Assembly (NCBI GenBank): GCA_023247935.1
Contig: JAHFFM010000131.1
Location: forward strand, 1 to 5,716
DNA: 5,716 bases
Origin: Candidatus Omnitrophota bacterium
Lineage (GTDB): Bacteria > Omnitrophota > Gorgyraeia > 2-02-FULL-51-18
Direction: 5' to 3'
Of this stretch, positions 1-5,716 are shown one piece after another (position 1 is the stretch's first letter; the number at the start of each line of letters is the position of its first letter). The translations under genes were made by a program, and so were the position numbers. The notes under the pieces are model-generated. The model worked only from the letters and a program-made list of their open reading frames with translations, was not told the origin of the DNA and searched no databases.

Positions 1-3000
1 TTGTCCGCATACATCCTGGCTCGATTCGAATCTCTCATTTCAGTCAAAGCGGCCGTGTACGCTCCTTTATAGAAATGTTCTTGAAATTTTTCCCGGTCAT
101 CAAAAGGCAGATCCTCCCACCCCAATCCTTCGCTGGTGATATAAACGGGCCTGTTGCCCTTGAAAATGACTTGAATCGGAACGGGCTTTCCCGATCGATA
201 GGCTGGAAATAGGTTATCATGAATGATCCGTCGGGTTTTGTCCTGCAAAACAAGCGTATACTGCCAGTAATTTCCAAGCGCGGTTCCAATCTCTGAATGG
301 ATATCCCCAAAACCTACCGGCGCTGGCGCGGGCTTGGCGGACAAAGGAACGTAGATTTCAATCCCAAGCTCCCGGGCCCAAGAACCGATAAGCGAATCCT
401 CCGGAATCAGTGAAGATTCTTTGTGCTGGGGTGGTGCGGCTATCTCACCTTTCAAAAAAGACAAAATCAACTTCTTATCTTCTTTGGAAAGTTGGCTTTT
501 TTGTAAAATCACAGATGCTTGATCCCCCAATAACGCGTCTTGCGGATTAAGTTTTAAGAGGCTCTGTCTCTGATTCTTAGAAATGCGTGCTAAATAAGAG
601 GCTTTGATTTTCCCGGTTAAATGCCTTCCGACATTACGATCAATAAACACATTTAATTCCGAAAGAGACGCCAGCCGGGCGGCGGAATTTCCATACTCAA
701 AATTTTCAGAAATAAAATTAGCATAAACCCGATCAATCAAAAGAGGGTCTCCCTTTTTACTTATCATTAAATTAAAATTTGGGTGTTGATGGTCAATATC
801 TTGATCCAAAATAAGCTGATAGATCTTTCTTGCTTCGGATTCAATTTTTTCTAAATCAAAACCAGGGTGCAGGTCGGAGAACCATTCATCGCTTCTCTTG
901 TACCCAAGATCCCGTAAGTCCAGCTCAAAATAAACTCGATAGTGACTTTGATTCGGAGAACCATTTTCTTTCGCCAAAAATAACGGAACAATATGTTTTC
1001 TAAAAACCTCGTTCTCGGATCTCATTTGGATCAGTTTCTGAATCAATCGAGAAGGAGTCCAATCGGACAATTTTTTTTCGATAATCTTGAGCCCCGTTTC
1101 TTTGTGACGGAAAACTCTCATCAACCTTTTTCTTCCGGACATCGTGGGCTCAGTCTCAAAACGATCTTCCGTCAGTCCTTCCTGGCTTAATTGCCTCTGT
1201 ATCAATTGAACCTGATTTTCGTCCCATTCTGTCGCCAGCCGGGCACCTGCCATAGTTTTTTTTGGCTGATTAGCCCAGTAGCGATCCACCCCAAACAATC
1301 GAAAAAACTGTCCCGCCCGAGGTCTCATCATTGGGTTGGGGGCAGAATACTCATCCATCGTAAGATTGGCGGAGGCTTGAATTTTATTTAGGGTGTGATT
1401 ACCCAAAATAGGCTGACCCAAAAGAATCTCCTCATACCTCTTGATATTCGTCTCATGAGTAATCTGAGGAACAATGGAGATGTAGGAGATGTGGTTCTTC
1501 TTGAGGAGGTATTTAAGATTGGTGGTGTGATAACCGCCGGTGATGAGGATGGATATCTGATGGTGATCCCCGATAAAAACATTCGGGGATGACAGGGTGG
1601 ACTGCATATTCTTTAAGAATTCTTTGTCTCTTTCATAGGTAAGCTCATAGAACCTCTTACAGAGAGTGGCCATGTCGTTAAAGTCTTCTTTTAAGAAGAT
1701 GGCTTTCTCGTAGTGGTCTTTTATGTCCATGAGCTTTTTGTTTAGGAAACCAGATAATGTTTTAAGGTCGGTGAGGGGCTCGTGTTTAAACTCTTCGTAT
1801 TCTTCAGGGGTTAGGGATAGGTGGAATAGTTTCTTGTAGAAAGACAGTATTTTGATGGAAGAAATGAGTTTTGTTTCGTCGTTATTTGTGGTGAGACTAC
1901 TGAAGATTCTGTCCTCTAGCCTCTTTGTTTCCTGAAGAATTTCTTTGAGATTGAGATCCTTTGATTTTTCCAGGTAGTCGAAGTATTGGGAGAGCTCAGG
2001 ATAGTTGTTTTGCCCCTTAAGTTTTTCTTTCAAAAACAGAAAGAAACCTTTTTGCGAGTCTTTCATGGATAGTTTGGATGCTTCGAGACCTGTGAGTTCT
2101 GTTTGGTCTTCGGGGGACAAGGATTGAATCGCCTTTCCCTGTTCTTCGTTGGCTTTCTTAAAATCAATTTTGGATTCTATGACTTTTAATTCTTTTAGTT
2201 TCTCGAGGTTTTGAAAGTCTTTTAGGTTGATGTTGAGGGTGTTGGCTTGTAAGAGAAGAGTGTCGGTGTAGTCGCTGAAGGCTGTCTCCTCCTTTTGGGC
2301 TTTAGTGTATTTCTCAAGGTAAGTCTGAAGAAGGGGGTTTAGAAGCTTTGGCTTGAGGACATGGATGGTGGCCTCTATCTCTTGGAGGTATTGTTCGAAT
2401 CTGTCTCTTTTTTTAACGGTTTGTTTGTAGACTTTAAGGGCTTCAAAGTAAAGGGCGGGGTCTTCGACCCCTTCTATTTTGAAATCGTGCTTAGAGGTGA
2501 GGTCTAGATACTCAATCCCGTGAAGGAGGCCTTTTTGCAGGTATTCTTTGGCGATTTGTTGTCTTTTGAATAGAGAGGCTTTATCTCTTAGAAAGGTGAG
2601 GTTGACGTTGCCCTTAGCAGCCTCTGTAAAGACTAGATTTGAGACCTGGTTTTGAAATAATAAATCAAACAATTTGGCTTCGTTGGACTGGCAGGATGAA
2701 TTCGTATGGGCGTCTTGAACAAGAACCACTACCCTTTGGGTGCCAGAGGGGTCTGACCCCTCTGGCACCTGATAAGCATCTTCTATGGTTGCTACCGATT
2801 CAGGAATGGCAGGTAATAGTTTTGTAGCCCAAGTCTTTGAATCTTTAGCCTCTGCCCCCCCCAATACGATTATTTTGAGATCGGGATTGGCGGATGAGAT
2901 ATCCTGTAATAGGAACGAAAACAACAAAAGAAGCGAGATGCCTCTAATGGTCTTTTTCCTGGTTTGCTTCGTTGTTTTTAAAACCTGACATGAAGGAAAA

Positions 3001-3002
3001 AT
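1..3002 (-). CDS. Large predicted exported protein with TIKI/TraB/ChaN-like N-terminal module and possible kinase-like C-terminal module (3' end outside window)
   Basis: This single open frame of about 1000 codons has no stop in the window. Residues are numbered from the codon at 2990. Residues 5-34 form a signal peptide: basic KTTKQTRKK, hydrophobic ISLLLLFSF, and a likely cut after SSA at 34. A strand with VQDAHTN (His95) is followed by LVFTEAAKG (Glu123), a Lys/Glu-rich helical insertion at about 150-470, and ILITGGYHTTNL (Gly485, His488). This order of His, Glu and G-G-x-H resembles the TIKI/TraB/ChaN/EreA-like superfamily of putative metal-dependent hydrolases. Residues about 615-800 show a possible kinase-like pattern: Lys639/640, Glu659 or Glu661, Asp733-x4-Asn738 and Ile-Asp753. 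Residues 815-996 are unrecognised. No ATG, GTG or TTG precedes the signal peptide in frame. The start given is an ATT spaced nine bases from GGGAG. The alternative is the ATG at 2991, which is out of frame by one base. The gene call is secure; the function is not known. Confidence 0.82.
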   Translation of the reverse strand, partial: MFPSCQVLKTTKQTRKKTIRGISLLLLFSFLLQDISSANPDLKIIVLGGAEAKDSKTWATKLLPAIPESVATIEDAYQVPEGSDPSGTQRVVVLVQDAHTNSSCQSNEAKLFDLLFQNQVSNLVFTEAAKGNVNLTFLRDKASLFKRQQIAKEYLQKGLLHGIEYLDLTSKHDFKIEGVEDPALYFEALKVYKQTVKKRDRFEQYLQEIEATIHVLKPKLLNPLLQTYLEKYTKAQKEETAFSDYTDTLLLQANTLNINLKDFQNLEKLKELKVIESKIDFKKANEEQGKAIQSLSPEDQTELTGLEASKLSMKDSQKGFFLFLKEKLKGQNNYPELSQYFDYLEKSKDLNLKEILQETKRLEDRIFSSLTTNNDETKLISSIKILSFYKKLFHLSLTPEEYEEFKHEPLTDLKTLSGFLNKKLMDIKDHYEKAIFLKEDFNDMATLCKRFYELTYERDKEFLKNMQSTLSSPNVFIGDHHQISILITGGYHTTNLKYLLKKNHISYISIVPQITHETNIKRYEEILLGQPILGNHTLNKIQASANLTMDEYSAPNPMMRPRAGQFFRLFGVDRYWANQPKKTMAGARLATEWDENQVQLIQRQLSQEGLTEDRFETEPTMSGRKRLMRVFRHKETGLKIIEKKLSDWTPSRLIQKLIQMRSENEVFRKHIVPLFLAKENGSPNQSHYRVYFELDLRDLGYKRSDEWFSDLHPGFDLEKIESEARKIYQLILDQDIDHQHPNFNLMISKKGDPLLIDRVYANFISENFEYGNSAARLASLSELNVFIDRNVGRHLTGKIKASYLARISKNQRQSLLKLNPQDALLGDQASVILQKSQLSKEDKKLILSFLKGEIAAPPQHKESSLIPEDSLIGSWARELGIEIYVPLSAKPAPAPVGFGDIHSEIGTALGNYWQYTLVLQDKTRRIIHDNLFPAYRSGKPVPIQVIFKGNRPVYITSEGLGWEDLPFDDREKFQEHFYKGAYTAALTEMRDSNRARMYAD
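2739..2769. repeat. Perfect 31-bp palindrome embedded in frame in the large gene
   Basis: The arms ggtgccagaggggtc and gacccctctggcacc are exact reverse complements of 15 bases around a single central base at 2754. On the minus strand it is translated as VPEGSDPSGT (residues 75-84) without breaking the frame. It falls between IEDAYQ and the strand RVVVLVQDAHTN, a likely surface loop just before the first conserved motif. It is much more GC-rich than its surroundings. This resembles a mobile palindromic (REP-like or Rickettsia RPE-like) element that has entered a coding sequence. It is unlikely to be a terminator because no T tract follows on either strand. Confidence 0.8.
2855..2862 (-). repeat. 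Run of eight G near the 5' end of the large gene
   Basis: Eight consecutive G on the coding strand span Leu43-Gly44-Gly45-Ala46, shortly after the predicted signal-peptide cut. Runs of this length are prone to slippage in replication or sequencing. As read here, the tract keeps the signal peptide and the downstream conserved motifs in the same frame. Confidence 0.7.
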
Positions 3003-3011
3003 AAGAAAGCT

Positions 3012-3016
3012 CTCCC
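3012..3016 (-). promoter_or_regulatory. Candidate ribosome binding site of the large exported protein
   Basis: GGGAG on the minus strand, within aaagggagag, is the only Shine-Dalgarno-like element ahead of the large frame. It ends nine bases before an in-frame ATT (3002-3000). It is 20 bases from the out-of-frame ATG (2991-2989), which is too far for normal initiation. The spacing therefore favours initiation at ATT, a rare start codon, or else a local sequence change has moved the original start. Confidence 0.4.
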
Positions 3017-3129
3017 TTTGTTTTGCCGTGATTAATGGGTTTAAAACAGATGGAGAAAGTTTACTTTATAGAGACAAATATAACAATAGTTCTCTGGAAG
3101 ATTTTCGGGAAAAAGAGGAAAAATACCAA

Positions 3130-3147
3130 TTAAACAATAGTGTTTAA
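3130..3147. repeat. Perfect AT-rich inverted repeat (7-bp arms, 4-base spacer)
   Basis: The arms are ttaaaca and tgtttaa, separated by atag. The repeat lies in the AT-rich gap about 60 bases upstream of the possible -10 box of the large gene. The size and symmetry would suit a dimeric regulator binding site or a weak hairpin. In such AT-rich DNA a repeat of this size can also arise by chance. Confidence 0.3.
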
Positions 3148-3186
3148 AAATTAGTTTATTTGAGTTTTAATTAACTTAAACACAAT

Positions 3187-3200
3187 CGGCCCATAGGCCG
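3187..3200 (-). terminator. Possible weak hairpin terminator after the glycosyltransferase
   Basis: About 27 bases after the glycosyltransferase stop, the minus strand forms CGGCC-tatg-GGCCG, a five-base-pair GC stem with a four-base loop. It overlaps a second self-complementary run, CCGGCCGG. The following sequence is attgtgttt rather than a clean T tract, so intrinsic termination would be inefficient. It may instead be a processing or pausing hairpin. Confidence 0.3.
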
Positions 3201-3227
3201 GCCGGACAGGAACAGAGGAGAAAATAA

Positions 3228-4880
3228 TCACTTTTTTCTTTTGTATATCCTGACGGCATGGTTGTCGGTCCAGTCGGCTGTCTTGTCCCAATTTCCAAAA
3301 GCGGCGACCCCTTCAAAATGCGCGGACAAATAGGCGCCCAACAGGGGGTAATGCCGCTCTCCGAACATTCCAAACTCCCCCTCGGACGCGTTCCTGTTGG
3401 AAAGAAGGACATGGTTTATTTTTTCTCTTTCCAGGTCCTCGATCATTTGGATTTCCCGCTCCTTGGGCGTGGGAAAAGATTCAAAAAAACAGGTTTCGAA
3501 AACAGGGCTTTTTCTGCCCAAAAGATAGTAATAGAGCGGCTCATAGGGCACGGCGAGAAACTTTTCGTTTTCCGCCAGATGGCTGTTCAGATAATCAACG
3601 GCATTTTGAACCGTACCGATCCAATCCATGGAATTGCAAACATACAGGGACGCCTTTTCATGGTCCAAATAAAAAAACGGTGCAAACTCCACCGCCCGTT
3701 TCTTCAAAATGTATTCTTTTTGTATGGCAAGAGCCGCCGTCAGGCATAAAAACAGCAGGATAACCGCTCTCAGATAAACCGGCATTTTCTTTAAAATAAG
3801 GCCGCCCGCGAAAAAACCCAGAAGGCACAGGGCCGGTGTCGCCCAAAAAATCCTGTAGTTGATGGGGCTTAAGAGAAACTCATGCAAACTAAAAAGAGAA
3901 AAAAAACTCACGGCGGTGAAAGCGAGCACGGCCTCCTTTTTGGAAAGGGAAACGTTTTCTTTGGCGCGAAGCCAATACGAAATAAATGCGGCCGTCCAAA
4001 CGATGAACATCCCGGCTACCGCAGGTACCCAACCCTCAGAGAAACTGAGATCATGATAACTGCGGGTAAATGAGCCGTAAAAATTTTCCCTGATGTACAT
4101 GAAAAGTGTCGCCAGGCGCACCACAAGCGCCGGCATATCAAAATTCTTTTGTTCCGAAAGAATGGGAGAACACAGGCGAAGTGAATAGGAAGAAATGCCT
4201 TGAAACATCAACGCATATCCGGTAGCGGCGGCGGCTGAGACCAAAACAAACGGCCACAGATTCAAAATTCTTTTAAGAAGCGATCCTTGGCTACGAATGG
4301 TATCGATGATAAAAACAGAAGCGGCGGCGGCGACAAGCGTCGACAAGCCGATGTTGTATTTGACAAAAAAAGCCGTCAAAATCCCGGACAAGGACAGGTA
4401 AACCCATTTTTTTTCGGGATTCCGGATATATTTCAAAATAAAATAAAGGGCAAGCAGGATCCCGAAAATGCCGATCAGGTGATTGGAGGTATGGACAAAA
4501 TTGGGGTTGAACGACCAGAACCAAACGGCTCCCAAAAAAGCGAAGGGCAGATCGAAAAACAGCGCCAGGCAGGAATAAAACAAAAACCCGGAGAAAATTT
4601 TTAAAACGATTCCACCCAGGAGGACGCTGGGGATCGCATCACCGAATAATTTTAAAAAAAGCGCGTAATAATAGGGGGCTATCGGCCCATAATTCCAAAA
4701 ATAGTCCTGGTAAGGCGCCTCCCCCAGCGCCGTTCTCTGAAACGCATATAAATCCCGTCCCCAGTCTCCCTGGGGAAGCTGATGCATGAAATCGCGGGTG
4801 GGCCAGAAGATGACAGAGGCGGAAAGGGCGGCGAGAATTAAAAACGCGGCATGCACGCAGCCGCGCGTCAATTTGGTCAA
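3228..4880 (-). CDS. Polytopic membrane glycosyltransferase, GT-C superfamily (PMT/ArnT-like)
   Basis: This is an integral membrane protein of 550 residues, predicted to transfer a sugar from a polyprenyl-phosphate donor on the outer face of the cytoplasmic membrane; the acceptor is unknown. The first membrane helix is at about residues 11-27. The first external loop follows with GDWGRDLYAFQRTALG (38-53), an acidic Asp-x-x-Arg-Asp motif where GT-C enzymes keep catalytic acids, and then the aromatic stretch YQDYFWNYGPIAPYYY. Roughly ten further hydrophobic helices run to about residue 385. A soluble C-terminal domain of about 160 residues follows, including VPYEPLYYYLLGRKSPVF, a segment resembling the external domain of such proteins. 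I chose the TTG start at 4880 because it has GGGAG six bases upstream and keeps the first helix. An upstream ATG at 5153 in the same frame would add about 90 residues lying entirely inside recQ and is rejected. It probably forms an operon with recQ. Specificity cannot be assigned. Confidence 0.88.
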   Translation of the reverse strand: MTKLTRGCVHAAFLILAALSASVIFWPTRDFMHQLPQGDWGRDLYAFQRTALGEAPYQDYFWNYGPIAPYYYALFLKLFGDAIPSVLLGGIVLKIFSGFLFYSCLALFFDLPFAFLGAVWFWSFNPNFVHTSNHLIGIFGILLALYFILKYIRNPEKKWVYLSLSGILTAFFVKYNIGLSTLVAAAASVFIIDTIRSQGSLLKRILNLWPFVLVSAAAATGYALMFQGISSYSLRLCSPILSEQKNFDMPALVVRLATLFMYIRENFYGSFTRSYHDLSFSEGWVPAVAGMFIVWTAAFISYWLRAKENVSLSKKEAVLAFTAVSFFSLFSLHEFLLSPINYRIFWATPALCLLGFFAGGLILKKMPVYLRAVILLFLCLTAALAIQKEYILKKRAVEFAPFFYLDHEKASLYVCNSMDWIGTVQNAVDYLNSHLAENEKFLAVPYEPLYYYLLGRKSPVFETCFFESFPTPKEREIQMIEDLEREKINHVLLSNRNASEGEFGMFGERHYPLLGAYLSAHFEGVAAFGNWDKTADWTDNHAVRIYKRKK

Positions 4881-4881
4881 A

Positions 4882-5716
4882 TTATCTCCCGGTGTAGCTG
4901 GTTGTTTCCAAATGAGCCGCGATTTCCGAAAGAAACACCGCGCTGAATTCCTCCAACTTTTTCTCTCCGACGCCGCTGATGCGGGCAAATTCTTTTTCAT
5001 CCGTCGGCAGATCCCGCGCCATCTGGCGCAGGGAAACGTCGGAAAATACGATATAAGCCGGCACATTGCGCGCGTCCGCCAGTTTTTTGCGCAGGCGGCG
5101 CAGGCGCTCGAATAAGTTTTCATCACAGATAATTTCCCAGGCGCGCTGGGCACGTGACGTCGAAGGCGCGGAAAATGCGGGTGAAGACGGAGGAGGCGCT
5201 ATTCTTTCGGTGAGTAAAACCGTTTTATTTTCATTCATGACAAGGCGCCCCTCGGCAGTCAGTTCCAAAACCCCAAATTTTTCGGCCACTTGTTTTAAAA
5301 GCCCGAGCCTCACAAGCTCGCGGCCTATGACTGACCACTCCTGGCGGCTTTTATCTTTGCCGATGCCATAGGTAGAAAGCTCGTCATGGCGCCAGCGGCG
5401 GATTTTTTCAGTGCCGGCGCCCGTCAAAACTTCAACCAAATGAGTCATCCCGACGCTAAAACCGCTTTTTTCATTCACGCGATAAACGCAGGAAAGAAAT
5501 TTCTGCGCAAGCGTTGTGCCGTCAAAAGTCCCCCGCGGTGAGATACAATTGTCGCAGGAAGCGCAATGATCCACCCCCAACTCTTCTCCAAAATACCGCA
5601 AAAGCTCAGCACGCCGGCAACCGGCATTTTCCGCGTAGTGCACAATCTGCCGCAATTGCTCGCGCGCGATTTCCTGCTCTTTGGGATCGGATTTTTCTTC
5701 GATGAATTGAGCGTAC
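4882..5716 (-). CDS. recQ: RecQ-family ATP-dependent DNA helicase, C-terminal part (5' end outside window)
   Basis: RecQ helicases unwind DNA 3'-5' during recombination and replication repair in the cytoplasm. The visible part is 277 codons ending in TAA; the ATPase motor with its Walker motifs lies beyond the window edge. Counting from the first complete codon, a Cys4 zinc site sits at residues 33, 51, 54 and 57 (C-x17-C-x2-C-x2-C), preceded by the basic helix ending AGCRRAELLRYFGE that is typical of RecQ. Residues about 63-165 match the RQC winged helix (SVGMTHLVEVLTG, then HDELSTYGIGKD, then the W-S-V-I-G-R-E-L helix). A Pro/Ser-rich linker at about 172-188 leads to an HRDC domain at about 193-270 (AYIVFSDVSLRQMA, ISGVGEKKLEEF), which binds DNA in this family. 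The stop is one base from the next gene's start. The family call is secure. An in-frame TTG near 5653 could be mistaken for a start, but the same frame continues upstream to the window edge. Confidence 0.95.
   Translation of the reverse strand, partial: YAQFIEEKSDPKEQEIAREQLRQIVHYAENAGCRRAELLRYFGEELGVDHCASCDNCISPRGTFDGTTLAQKFLSCVYRVNEKSGFSVGMTHLVEVLTGAGTEKIRRWRHDELSTYGIGKDKSRQEWSVIGRELVRLGLLKQVAEKFGVLELTAEGRLVMNENKTVLLTERIAPPPSSPAFSAPSTSRAQRAWEIICDENLFERLRRLRKKLADARNVPAYIVFSDVSLRQMARDLPTDEKEFARISGVGEKKLEEFSAVFLSEIAAHLETTSYTGR
4886..4890 (-). promoter_or_regulatory. Ribosome binding site deciding the TTG start of the glycosyltransferase
   Basis: GGGAG on the minus strand lies inside the last codons of recQ and ends five bases before the TTG at 4880-4878. 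This is good Shine-Dalgarno spacing. A second in-frame TTG at 4871-4869 is three codons further on and slightly too far away. The first in-frame ATG would remove the first membrane helix. The overlap with recQ coding sequence suggests translational coupling. Confidence 0.6.

Larger units (their letters stand above)
2992..3227. other. AT-rich intergenic region upstream of the large gene
   Basis: This gap of about 236 bases separates the glycosyltransferase from the large downstream gene, which is much wider than the one-base gap between recQ and the glycosyltransferase. An independent promoter for the large gene is therefore likely. The minus strand holds TATAAA at 3070-3065, a possible -10 box, but I see no convincing -35 hexamer at 16-18 bases from it. 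In the reading frame of the large gene a TAA occurs just downstream of this TATAAA, so the frame cannot extend further upstream. No ORF or RNA gene is recognisable here. Confidence 0.5.

Noticed and set aside
993..1592. Several plus- and minus-strand open frames of about 65 codons within the large gene
   Set aside because: All overlap the continuous minus-strand frame of the large exported protein in other frames and have no independent support.
2739..2769. The 31-bp palindrome as an intrinsic terminator
   Set aside because: It lies inside an open frame that continues for about 900 codons, and neither strand has a T tract after the stem.
1..3002. The large region as non-coding DNA or a decayed gene
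   Set aside because: Reading the minus strand codon by codon gives no internal stop from about 3060 to the window edge, with a signal peptide and conserved-looking motifs in the same frame. Only the start is uncertain.
3258..3749. Plus-strand open frame of 163 codons
   Set aside because: It is antisense to the C-terminal domain of the glycosyltransferase, whose minus-strand product is a clear family member. No ribosome binding site or recognisable domain supports it.
4786..5115. Plus-strand open frame of 109 codons
   Set aside because: It is antisense to the recQ HRDC region and the start of the glycosyltransferase, and its composition is that of a reverse-strand shadow.
4881..5153. N-terminal extension of the glycosyltransferase to an ATG at 5153, giving 641 residues
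   Set aside because: The extra 90 or so residues lie wholly within recQ in another frame, are Cys/Arg-rich without any family resemblance, and would place a non-membrane segment ahead of the first helix. The TTG at 4880 has a good ribosome binding site.

Overview
This window looks like a piece of chromosome from an uncultivated bacterium. No rRNA, tRNA, CRISPR array or insertion sequence is visible. All three genes lie on the minus strand, so transcription runs from high to low coordinates. The very long predicted exported protein, together with a PMT-type membrane glycosyltransferase, reminds me of Omnitrophota-like genomes. That placement is an impression from remembered family resemblance, not something the sequence proves.

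Region 4882-5716 is the C-terminal part of a RecQ DNA helicase, with a Cys4 zinc site, an RQC winged helix and an HRDC domain. Its motor domain lies outside the window. Region 3228-4880 is a complete polytopic GT-C-type glycosyltransferase of about 550 residues. It starts at a TTG codon one base after the recQ stop, so the two genes look translationally coupled. Region 2992-3227 is an AT-rich gap holding a weak GC hairpin and a small inverted repeat.

Region 1-3002 is one uninterrupted reading frame of about 1000 codons that leaves the window without a stop. It encodes a predicted exported protein. The N-terminal half carries a His / Glu / Gly-Gly-Tyr-His pattern like the TIKI/TraB/ChaN superfamily, wrapped around a long helical Lys/Glu-rich insertion. 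The C-terminal half shows a pattern that could be a divergent protein-kinase-like fold (Lys, Glu, Asp-x4-Asn, Ile-Asp), followed by a segment I do not recognise.

This large gene is the unusual part of the window. It has no ordinary start codon in frame. A perfect 31-bp palindrome is embedded in frame and translated immediately before the first conserved motif. A run of eight G lies near the 5' end. Synonymous codon usage changes abruptly in mid-gene, close to the boundary between the two modules. Together these suggest a mosaic gene shaped by insertion and recombination. Its function is unknown, and no functional link to the two upstream genes can be shown from the sequence.
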